64,000 nt of DNA from JAUXFK01 sp034189035. GTDB taxonomy: Bacteria; Desulfobacterota; UBA8473. Below the pieces are notes generated by a model, which was not told the origin of the DNA, made no database searches, and saw only the letters and a list, made by a program, of their open reading frames with translations. The position numbers and the translations under genes are program-made. The stretch spans positions 1 to 64,000 of the forward strand of contig JAXHVA010000009.1 of assembly GCA_034189035.1 (NCBI GenBank), given 5' to 3'. Each line of letters opens with the position of its first letter. The first letter of the stretch is position 1. Shown here piece by piece: positions 26,253-34,407 of the stretch.

Positions 26253-27305
26253 TTAAATCTTGTCATCCTTTGCCCTAAAATCCCTTAAATTGGTTAATAC
26301 CTCATTCAGAAGTTTACGTGGATACTCCTTGCCTGCCATCTTATCATAAAGGGGCCTCGTCCTCCCCCTTAAAGTTTCTAGCTCCTTTGCGGTCAACTTT
26401 ACCTCCTTCAACCCATATTTTAACATCGCTTTGAGACATTTTTTGTTACTATCGTGTGAAAAAATATTGAACTCCAATTCTAATCTTGAGAATTCGTCAG
26501 TGAGAGTCTTCTGGTGATGGGGAGGCAGTTCATTCCATTTTCTCATTGATATCATAATCAAACCCGGGGAATATCGTATTAGAATTGGATTAACATATTT
26601 TGATACTGTATAGAGCTGTGTGCCCACCCATAATATAGCTGGAGCGATTACCGAATCACCTATGCCAGATCTCATGTAAGAAGGTAATTCGGGCAGATTT
26701 ACCGGAATTGGAGATCCTCCAAGAGACCTAATAACCTCGGCTTCCAATGAACCAAACCACGTTAAAAACTTGCTCTTCTTAAAGTCCTCAGCCCTTCTTA
26801 ACTCATATTTTTTTGAATAGAACTGATCAAAATCTTGATCAAGCCAAACGGTTAATTTATACCCATTATTTGCAGCAATTTTATCAAAAATACTCCTCGT
26901 TTTTTCTTTAATATAATTCACTTCATCATAATCATTAAAGAGAAAGGGAAGTGTCACTACAGATGATTCAGGACAAACCATAAGAGATCCTTGCCCTGAG
27001 AATCCTCCAGCATCGAGTTGACCAATAGTCATCTTTGTTATATAATCCTCATCATCTCCCATTATACCACCCCAATACGGGTCAATATAGACTTCATAAT
27101 TAGTCTTTTTATAAATGTCCGCTATGAGTTTATCACCTATGACTGACCAACCAACTCCCTTTGGGGCGATTGATGCTAATTTAATAATATGTTTTGCCTT
27201 CTTCTTATCCGTTCTATTTGCTTCTGCCCTTGCCTCAAATAGCATAGGTGCTATAAAGAGACCTACTATGATAAAAGAAGTAACAAAAAGCATTCTACCC
27301 TTCAT
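26253..27305 (-). CDS. TRAP transporter substrate-binding protein (DctP family), orphan
   Basis: A 350-residue exported solute-binding protein. A signal peptide (about 28 residues, ending near ARAEA) is followed by the DctP family core: KLASIAPKGVGWSVIGDKL, the GGIMGDDEDYITKMTIGQLDAGGFSG stretch (mobile substrate contact), VTLPFLFNDYDEVNYI, and a C-terminal helix. TRAP systems need membrane subunits DctQ and DctM, but none is in the window; the neighbours are transposase remnants and a repeat. It may work with a transporter elsewhere or have another binding role. A palindromic repeat copy lies directly upstream. Confidence 0.85.
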   Translation of the reverse strand: MKGRMLFVTSFIIVGLFIAPMLFEARAEANRTDKKKAKHIIKLASIAPKGVGWSVIGDKLIADIYKKTNYEVYIDPYWGGIMGDDEDYITKMTIGQLDAGGFSGQGSLMVCPESSVVTLPFLFNDYDEVNYIKEKTRSIFDKIAANNGYKLTVWLDQDFDQFYSKKYELRRAEDFKKSKFLTWFGSLEAEVIRSLGGSPIPVNLPELPSYMRSGIGDSVIAPAILWVGTQLYTVSKYVNPILIRYSPGLIMISMRKWNELPPHHQKTLTDEFSRLELEFNIFSHDSNKKCLKAMLKYGLKEVKLTAKELETLRGRTRPLYDKMAGKEYPRKLLNEVLTNLRDFRAKDDKI

Positions 27306-27327
27306 ATCTATGCCTCCTTTATATATT

Positions 27328-27466
27328 GTCCGTCCATAAGTAGCCCTTTACCAATCACTGTGTTAGACTCTGATTCTAATCATTAGAATATGACAATAAG
27401 TTCAAGCTGTTACAATCTTTGCCTTCATTGAACATTGAATAAAATCGCTCATTTCTGTACGGACGC
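27328..27466. repeat. Intergenic palindromic repeat, copy C
   Basis: About 139 bp starting GTCCGTCCATAAGTAGCCCT and ending CTCATTTCTGTACGGACG, flanked by perfect GTCCGT/ACGGAC ends. This copy lies directly before the DctP-like gene, in its probable promoter region. Confidence 0.7.
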
Positions 27467-27597
27467 TAAATAATAAATATATTTTTTCTTTAGCCTCGCA
27501 TATATGGAGTAATGTTACGCTTAAGTTATTAAGCAAAGGGAACTAACAAAAGTCTATGAATTTAATCGAACTTCTAGGAAAAGTTACCTCTGTAAAG

Positions 27598-28413
27598 CCT
27601 GTCAACTATATCTTTTCGTCTGTATTGGTTTGACAGTTATCAGCGTCTACAGTGTATTTATATCAAGGCATTTTTCCATAGTAAAAATCATCCGTATCAG
27701 GGCAAGCGTTCTAAGTATCAAGTCTCTTTAACTGCTGCGACAATAGATCATAAGAACAGAGCTCCCTTAAAGAAGTGGTTTTGGACAATTTTTTTGATAA
27801 GCCGCAAGGAAAGTGACATTTCTATGCTTTATTTAAGACGGGTGCTGGAGATCAAAAGCTATAAGAAGTTTTGGACGATGTAATACAAGATGAGAAAGCT
27901 ATATCTGAACAGGATGTATATTCCATATTTGCTGCTCTGATAGAGAAATACGATTACATTGGCTCGCTAAATCCTGAAAGACAAAGCTGGGGGGCCTCGG
28001 GTAAAGCGAAGGTTGTTGTGGCTATGGAAACGCATGGATATAGGCCAGGCCTTGCCAATATACGACAGATCGAAACATTCAGTGGAGATTTTATTTGACA
28101 AGTACCCAAAGATTGCCTTGAAAAAGATGTTGAGAGGATTACAGATTGTTGGGCAGCTTACGGTGTTCTGAATTCTGGTCCAGGTAAAAATCAGTCTGTA
28201 TTTTTCCATTCGTGAAAGAATGGAGCTAGGATCTTCCCTTTGGTTCACACATTGATAGTAAATATCAAAGGGAATATTCGTAGCGTTTACCATGGGGCAC
28301 GTCCTAAACACCTTGGTTATTAAATATATCAAAAATTGTTATCGGTTCAATCAGCAGTTCTGAGAATCTCAAATGCTTGACAGAATTTTAATGGTTTGTC
28401 TTAGATACTTTTC
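27598..28413 (+). pseudogene. Broken IS1595-family (ISXO2-like) transposase
   Basis: Pieces in different frames line up as an IS1595-type transposase: KYQVSLTAATIDHKNRAPL then KKWFWTIFLISRKESDIS, YIGSLNPERQSWGASGKAK and VVVAMETHGYRPG, then VHTLIVNIKGNIRSVYHGAR and NCYRFNQQF, ESQMLDRIL. The N-terminal zinc-ribbon part is hardly recognisable and there are several stops (for example at about 27869) and frame changes. Only codons 27871-28098 are an open frame. A dead insertion sequence. Confidence 0.8.
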
Positions 28414-29118
28414 CCTTTAGATTCTTGGGAATTAAGGCTTAATTACTATAAGGTTATAGTATAGAAAACTGTAATTTAGTGTCAGTATTAAAAATACTGT
28501 GTGCTGTATGATGATGTGGTAGATGAAATTCATTAGTCGTTGATGACTCGGAAGGACTAGCTAATAAGCCGTTCTTTGCGGATTTATTGTCTCAACAGGT
28601 TGAAATTGGCGGGATTAAGATAAGAGTATTCAGATTGATTTAGCCCCAGTCTAGTCTGAATTCCCACGAAGAAACTTATTGTTAACGCTTTTCTCTTCAC
28701 TGCTTCACCGAACGATGTGGTTAAATTGTAAACAGAGATACAGCTACATCTCAAAAACGGCCAATAGAAAGAACCCTCGGTCCTTTGAGATAGAGCTTTA
28801 TTCCTTGCCGTTTTACATCAGGGCTTTTCCTATTATTTTGAACGAGTTGCTTGAAATTACAGAGTTTAAAACGATAACAATGCTTTCATTCTACAATGTC
28901 ATCTATAACATATTTAATATATTAAGTCTTAATGCTACCACAACTATATACAGTTTGCAATAATATTTCAAAACAGAGAGAAGAATGAAGGTACGGCCCT
29001 GCTCCCTGAAAAGTCTCATGCAGGTTGGGACGTAATTCAATGATTGATGAGTTCGAAGAGGAAAATATTGTATAAGGATCCAAGTGATTAAATACATTTA
29101 AAATCTGATGCCTTATTT
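28414..29118. other. About 700 bp without a recognisable gene
   Basis: Follows the IS1595 remnant. A 94-codon open frame (28679-28963, plus) and a 64-codon one on the minus strand exist, but neither resembles a known protein and neither has a good ribosome-binding site. Probably decayed DNA. Confidence 0.35.
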
Positions 29119-30042
29119 TTACGGGAAGACCATCTTTCCGCTTAAACTTATATCATAACCTTTAAATGATTCAGCGATTTCATGAAAGGCCTTTTCGTGA
29201 AGGATACCGAGAAAAAGCTGGACACCGTGATCGAAGAATCTCTCCTTCGTTATCAAGAGATCATAACATTCCCACCTTAATGAGATAAACTCCAGGCCAA
29301 GGATGTAAGCAACTGCACCGATTCCTGGACCTGCATCCGAACGCCCGGATAGGATTTCAAGGCCAACATCTAAATGCTGTTGAACTTCTGTATAGTAGCC
29401 TTCTATCTGGTCACCGCTAATTCCGGCTTTCTTTAATTCTATATCCAGAAAAAGACGAGCACCTGTCCCGAGCGGACGGTTTACTATTCTAATGTTAGGA
29501 TGGGCTAAATCGGCGACACCGATAATATTTTTAGGATTTCCCTTTCTTATAAGTATGCCCATCTCCCTTTTGCAGAAATTAATCACAGCAGGCATCTTCT
29601 CTAGTTCTTGTGTAGCAAATTCAAAATTATATTCGTTCTCATTCTCCTGAAGCAGATGGCTCGTCGCTATATGGCAAAGATTTTGTCTTAATGCTCTTAA
29701 CCCCCCCATACCACCTAGATTGCCAAATACAGCAACTTGATCGTTATAGTTGCTGTTGAAAAGGGAAATAGTTTTGTCAAGGAGAAGGTCATTGCTTCCA
29801 GTTAATATAAGTAGCCCGTGATAAGGAGGGAGGAGAGTCGATGGTTTCGGATAATTGATTGTATTGGTTTCTATCCATTGCTCTACCAAATGACGGGGGA
29901 AAAGCCACTTTCCCGTTATTTTTGTCGCTGGCAACCCTTTTTCTGAGACAAGGGAATATACCATTTTCTCGTTTACATCGAGAAACTGAGCGACTTCTTT
30001 TGTGGAAAAGAGTTTTTTCATATGAGAGAAATTTTCGGTCAT
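29119..30042 (-). CDS. Excisionase-type HTH regulator fused to a periplasmic-binding-protein-like domain
   Basis: A 307-residue one-component regulator. Residues 12-60 form an excisionase/MerR-like helix-turn-helix (STKEVAQFLDVNEKMVYSLVSEKGLPATK, written here as two halves STKEVAQFLDVNEK and MVYSLVSEKGLP), followed by LFPRHLVEQWIE. From about residue 75 a PBP-like sensor domain follows with LTGSNDLLLD, LGGMGGLRALRQ, NRPLGTGARLFLD and SGRSDAGPGIGAVA, the type that binds oxyanions or small acids (molybdate/tungstate-like). Ligand and targets are unknown. Start at 30042 or at the inner ATG at 30021. No transporter gene is adjacent. Confidence 0.8.
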   Translation of the reverse strand: MTENFSHMKKLFSTKEVAQFLDVNEKMVYSLVSEKGLPATKITGKWLFPRHLVEQWIETNTINYPKPSTLLPPYHGLLILTGSNDLLLDKTISLFNSNYNDQVAVFGNLGGMGGLRALRQNLCHIATSHLLQENENEYNFEFATQELEKMPAVINFCKREMGILIRKGNPKNIIGVADLAHPNIRIVNRPLGTGARLFLDIELKKAGISGDQIEGYYTEVQQHLDVGLEILSGRSDAGPGIGAVAYILGLEFISLRWECYDLLITKERFFDHGVQLFLGILHEKAFHEIAESFKGYDISLSGKMVFP

Positions 30043-30555
30043 AGAGAAGCTCTGCTTTATGACTTAAACACCCCTGGGTTTTTGGATATCCCTATAAGAT
30101 GCTTGTCTTATAATTTTCATTAAACTATTTGTCAATATTATTCTTTTCACTACTGGAAGATATATTTTCACTTTTAAATAGAAAAACAAAAATAATTTCC
30201 TATTTAACTATATTATTGTCTTTACCGAGAGTGCCGACTAAGAGATCGAAGGCAAGTTTGAAAAGAGCAAGATTCCTTATCTATCCTTACGTGTAAATAC
30301 TCAGGTATTTAGGGGGGTAAAGGTTGAAGTAAATCAACCATCTCGCAAAGCTCGAATCAGACCATTTACAACCTTCTCGTCATTTAGATAAAACGTCCTA
30401 AGTTTTGTTTGATCATACGATTTGTCCCTAAAAGAATTTCACCTTCAGTCTATCCATCTGAGTAGTTACCCTTGGGTTAACTAAAAGTCAATCGATGGAG
30501 CGTATTGAACCCAAAATTATAAACAGTTTTTCATTTCTTAATGTAACCACGATAT
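30043..30555. other. Gene-free stretch upstream of the HTH regulator
   Basis: About 510 bp. It holds the promoter of the regulator and, around 30340-30430 on the minus strand, a short protein-like but interrupted stretch (NDEKVVNGLIRALRDG). No intact gene is supported. Confidence 0.35.
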
Positions 30556-30588
30556 AGAAAAGGCGGAAAATTCACTCCGCCCTTCTAT
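30556..30588 (-). terminator. Terminator hairpin after the large surface protein gene
   Basis: AGAAAAGGCGGA and TCCGCCCTTCT form a hairpin that directly follows the stop codon of the minus-strand gene ending at 30590. Confidence 0.65.
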
Positions 30589-30589
30589 T

Positions 30590-32629
30590 TCATTGCATTA
30601 ATTTTTTGCTGTAACCTTTTATAAATAATATCGTACTCGTGACGCTTATTATAACTATGAGTAAAATCATACAAGCAAAGGTAGGGCCTGGTCCAAGGTT
30701 CAGAGCAACCCAACTTACGCACACAAGAGGGGACAAGATCAAGCGCATTGGTCTCTGTAAGTTGGAATGTCTAGCAATGAAGTCAGCGACAGGAGGAGAG
30801 CATTTGTAATAGAGATCAACCAAGACCTTGCCTACAAAATTGGTGAGTAGTACCCTGTCTCTAAACTCACGAAGTATCTTCACCTGTGGTTCCAAATGAG
30901 AACCAAAAGCTGCTGTTGCAATAAAGCATGAGTTATAACTTTCAGTTCTAGTAAGAGAAGGTGTTTTGATGACAGTCGCTAAGGCACCTGGGTCAACAAT
31001 CGTCCCATCATTTGTCCCGTCTATATCTATGTCGGCATCTCCATCGACCAGGGTAAGTGTGATGGTATTATCTCCATTATTACTGCCAAAAGGAATCTCC
31101 TTCCATCCACTGGCCGTGATTTTATAATACGAAGCTGTTTTAGGCACATTATCCGGGAAAACGAGTGATACAGTGACCGATTCTCCAGCGCCGGGTGTTA
31201 GACCGGTAATCTTGAACTTGACGACTCCGTATGGAAAAGTTAACGAAGGTTTGTTTTGCTGATTAATTTCCGGGTCATCGTCACTCAAAGCTTGTACATT
31301 AACAAATGACCCTTTTGAAGTGTGAAAAAGAATTTTTTCATCATTTCCTTTTGAATGCCTTACCCTTGCTGTGTCAGTGTCCTGAAAATCGGGCGTGCCA
31401 TCTCCGTCAAAATCACTTGCTGGATCGGTACCTTCTTCGCTGTCTAAAATCCCATTGCCGTTGGAGTCGTTTCCATCGATTGCTCCGTATACAATAATTT
31501 TATTCTCATCCACAAGTTCCCACCCACTCTCGTAAGCATCGATATCGGTCGTGCCTTCCGGTAGCGGCCGAACCTTTATTATAGTAACCGAACGTGTAGA
31601 AGAGTCGGCATTGTGATCCCACTCTTCTGTATAAGGCCATATCACGTCCTGATTCTCAGCATTGCTGATTTGATCCGGAGAGTTCGGGCTTTTTTGAGGC
31701 AGTACCAGTCTGAAAGGCCCTTCACCGACGAGTTTGTTTTCGTCATCTAAAACACCTGGATCTAGATAGACATCGTCTCGCTTGTAGGCAAGGATCATCT
31801 TAAGGCCTTCTGATACAGTAATGGCTTCTCCATGACTGCGTCCCTGGCATGATGGGGCACTATAATCGCACCAGCCATCCACGGGGTTAATCGCTATGTC
31901 AGCCTGCTCATCATAGTAATAAACTGCCGCAGGATAAGTTCCCAAAACATGATAGGCCTCCGGATTCCCTTCATCCTCCTCCATGGGGTGATCATTGGCC
32001 CATCCGTCCGGCGCATAAACAGTGATCCCTGTTGCTGAATCGAGTATTCCGGCATTCTGAAGTAGGGTTTCTATTGGAACGCCGGTATATTCTACGTAAT
32101 TATCGTCCTTTCTTGATGCGTTCATCAAAATAAACTGGGTGTGTTGCTGAGTCATTGCCTCTAGTTGGGCCCTTGTATAAATATGAAAAGGAGCAGCTAG
32201 CCTATCAGGATCATCATCTGTATTGCCCGGAAAACGACTGGCCTCTATCTCCTCCTTGTTTGTGAACCCATCCCTATCAGAGTCATCATTCTCTATGGCA
32301 TTTATCGCATCTGCATTCCTACCGTTTGCTTTATAGTCTTTTCCGTAAGGATTCATGGTATTATCTATCTCTCCTGCTCTGTCATATCCATAAAAATAAT
32401 GGCACCACTGGCAGCTGCCGAGAGTTACCCATTTATCTGTTTTTTTTTCGTATTGTCCGCCGCAATGACACAAAGCACAGTGGTTGAGCTTTGTGCCGGC
32501 CTTATCAGGATATACTTTCAGAAATTTTTCTGTGTCTTTCTCTCCCTCATGGTGATATGCTGAAAATCCTATTGAATAGGATAAAATAAGACCAATAAAA
32601 ATAGCTATCGCTAAAAAGACGTTATTCAT
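30590..32629 (-). CDS. Exported dihaem / molybdopterin-like domain protein with CFI-box C-terminal anchor
   Basis: A 679-residue multidomain exported protein. After a signal peptide (about residues 1-24) come two CxxCH haem c sites (CALCH near 51, CQWCH near 74), a Ca-binding DSDRDGFTNKEE repeat, then a domain like the sulfite-oxidase molybdopterin fold (YTGVPIETLLQNAGI near 184, GPFRLVLPQ near 308). Two further thrombospondin type-3-like repeats (NDSNGNGILDSEEG, DFDGDGTPDFQD) lead to a choice-of-anchor-U-like domain (about 455-560) and a C-terminal CFIATAAFGSHLEPQ box with two membrane-like segments. The last part is a known sorting tail of Desulfobacterota and relatives. Role: probably cell-surface redox protein; substrate unknown. 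Confidence 0.8.
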   Translation of the reverse strand: MNNVFLAIAIFIGLILSYSIGFSAYHHEGEKDTEKFLKVYPDKAGTKLNHCALCHCGGQYEKKTDKWVTLGSCQWCHYFYGYDRAGEIDNTMNPYGKDYKANGRNADAINAIENDDSDRDGFTNKEEIEASRFPGNTDDDPDRLAAPFHIYTRAQLEAMTQQHTQFILMNASRKDDNYVEYTGVPIETLLQNAGILDSATGITVYAPDGWANDHPMEEDEGNPEAYHVLGTYPAAVYYYDEQADIAINPVDGWCDYSAPSCQGRSHGEAITVSEGLKMILAYKRDDVYLDPGVLDDENKLVGEGPFRLVLPQKSPNSPDQISNAENQDVIWPYTEEWDHNADSSTRSVTIIKVRPLPEGTTDIDAYESGWELVDENKIIVYGAIDGNDSNGNGILDSEEGTDPASDFDGDGTPDFQDTDTARVRHSKGNDEKILFHTSKGSFVNVQALSDDDPEINQQNKPSLTFPYGVVKFKITGLTPGAGESVTVSLVFPDNVPKTASYYKITASGWKEIPFGSNNGDNTITLTLVDGDADIDIDGTNDGTIVDPGALATVIKTPSLTRTESYNSCFIATAAFGSHLEPQVKILREFRDRVLLTNFVGKVLVDLYYKCSPPVADFIARHSNLQRPMRLILSPLVCVSWVALNLGPGPTFACMILLIVIISVTSTILFIKGYSKKLMQ

Positions 32630-32720
32630 TATTAATTAGCTCCTTTCCTTAATGCAGGCCTAGTATTCATGATTAATCGAAGAGTTCTCTCTTCTCTGCC
32701 CAACATGGATTTTTCTACGG

Positions 32721-33721
32721 TTAGAAGTTCAGTTGAAAGCGGCAGGTAATAACGTTCTCTTCTTCAATATAATCTACACTTCCGTCAGGATTTACATGCA
32801 CTCGTAAAAGGTCTGAAAAATCAGTATACGTATAGTCCAGTATGATGTTAAATGGATTCATTATCCAATTCATAGCTCAACTCAAGGCATCTGCCTTTCG
32901 AACACAGACGAAGGTATCGCTTATAATCCAATCTTGATCACCTGAAAAATGTTCTAAGCGTAAACCGATTCCCAATGCCCCGTAAGTATTCTCATCTTGA
33001 CTGAAATCATTTTTAGGCTTTATCGGTTGTAATATTCCTCCAAATAATCTGCCACATCTTTGCAAAAAGAACTATGGAGTATCAATCTGATATCCCGCTT
33101 TGGAGTGAGATAATACCCTATGGATCGTTCAGCAAAAAACAGGTCAGCTTCTTTAGTTTGCCATTCAAGGGCGAAAGGTTCCTTAAATTGCCCAAATTTA
33201 AGGAAGTGCGCTCTATGTATCTTTATATCTCCTTAGGAATTGAGTAGGTTTTTGACATGATTTTCCTGTAATTCCTATTCACATAAAGTAGGTCAATACA
33301 TTGTGAATTAATCCGCCAAGCGATATTATCGCTCGCCTTATATCAAAACCATTGTCAGCACTTTCATCTTCGCTTTAAGAGCGATAGTTTATTGTAAAGA
33401 GCCTCGTAGAACTAATTCAAAGCCATTTTTATCGTAAAAATTAAGACGAAGGCTATCTTGTGGTTCCAACAATACTCTTTTCATCTCTTGCTTTTGGTTA
33501 TCTGAGGACCCTTTGTTCTGTTGAAAATTATCAGCGAGTAAAAAGGGCTTTGATAAAAAGAAAACGCATTCTTGTTCAAAAACTTGAACTTCCTCAATGT
33601 TGTTCGATGCACATTGAGTTGATTTGTTGAAATATAAGGTAGAGTTGACAGCAAGGAAAACTGCCAGAAGATAACGCGCTATTGTCATTGAAAAATTACA
33701 TTTAGCTCCTGAATAATACAT
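32721..33721 (-). pseudogene. Broken phosphate-selective-porin-like (OprO/OprP) outer membrane protein
   Basis: On the minus strand, pieces in different frames read as a porin: FLKFGQFKEPFALEWQTKE and ERSIGYYLTPKRDIRLIL in the middle, GLRLEHFSGDQDWI, then NPFNIILDYTYTDFSDLL and a last strand ENVITCRFQLNF ending in Phe at the stop 32721-32723, the usual C-terminal residue of outer membrane barrels. The N-terminal 110 codons (33389-33721) have a signal-like start and end in an early stop. Several stops and frame changes lie between. OprO/P-like porins pass phosphate or other anions; this copy is dead. Confidence 0.75.
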
Positions 33722-34061
33722 ATAAATCTAAATACTATTAAAACAGTTATAATTTAAGCATATTTGTATCTATTTGTCAAGTTTTAATTATTATTGGCAT
33801 TAATTGATTTATTATTACTTATTATTACCAATAATAACATGCTGTGTGAGTATTGCAGTGGTAAATAGGGCGGGTTTTCTTTGTAGTTACGCCATCCTCT
33901 CAATCATAAAATCCTCGAAATGTGTTCAAATAAAGATGATATCGTTCACGAGAGGCCTTTCATTTCAGGCCTTCAAATGAGGTGTCCTCTATAGATAAGT
34001 AAGACAGGAGGATTCTTATCTTGACATAGAGCGTTGTGATTGTTATATTTAGATAATATTT
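33722..34061. repeat. AT-rich inverted repeat and gene-free stretch
   Basis: TTATTATTGG (33788-33797) and CCAATAATAA (33828-33837) are a perfect 10-bp inverted repeat spaced by 30 AT-rich bases. It lies upstream of the broken porin gene. No gene is visible in the following 220 bases. Confidence 0.5.
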
Positions 34062-34195
34062 ATACATAAATGGCCCTTTTGCCCAATTTCTGAGTAAGGT
34101 TCAGATTTTAAACTTGAAATATATCGATGCTTTCTGAGGTTGAAATCTCATGTTCCCTTACCTTTGAAAGAATCTTTCATTTCTGAATGGACACT
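34062..34195. repeat. Intergenic palindromic repeat, copy D
   Basis: About 134 bp, starting ACATAAATGGCCCTTTTGCC and ending TTTCATTTCTGAATGGACAC, with GAAATATATCGATGCTTTC in the centre. It is 37 bp before the small zinc-ribbon gene. Confidence 0.75.
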
Positions 34196-34231
34196 GGCTA
34201 TGAATACACAAAAAACAAAAGGAATGAGATT

Positions 34232-34348
34232 ATGAAGGTGAAATGTGATGTGTGTAACGCTGAGATAGAAGAAGATGAGGCTATAAAAGAAGGGGAGGCT
34301 GTTCTGTGTGAGGATTGCTTCATGGAAAAGACAAAAAGAAGGTGCTAA
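34232..34348 (+). CDS. 38-residue zinc-ribbon-like protein
   Basis: A very short gene with AAAAGGA eight to ten bases before its ATG. It encodes 38 residues starting MKVKCDVCNAEIEE and containing CEDCF and a last Cys, i.e. two CxxC pairs that can bind zinc. It is charged and soluble. It precedes priA by 60 bp. I do not know its function; small proteins of this type are common beside housekeeping genes of anaerobes. The open frame on the opposite strand is only a shadow. Confidence 0.6.
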   Translation: MKVKCDVCNAEIEEDEAIKEGEAVLCEDCFMEKTKRRC

Positions 34349-34407
34349 AAAGGTTAAAATCATAACAATCGTTACCCTCGCTTAGATACTGTCCCTTTTT
34401 TGAGACA

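Noticed and set aside
28679..28963. 94-codon frame after the IS1595 remnant
   Set aside because: No ribosome-binding site and no family resemblance; lies in decayed DNA.
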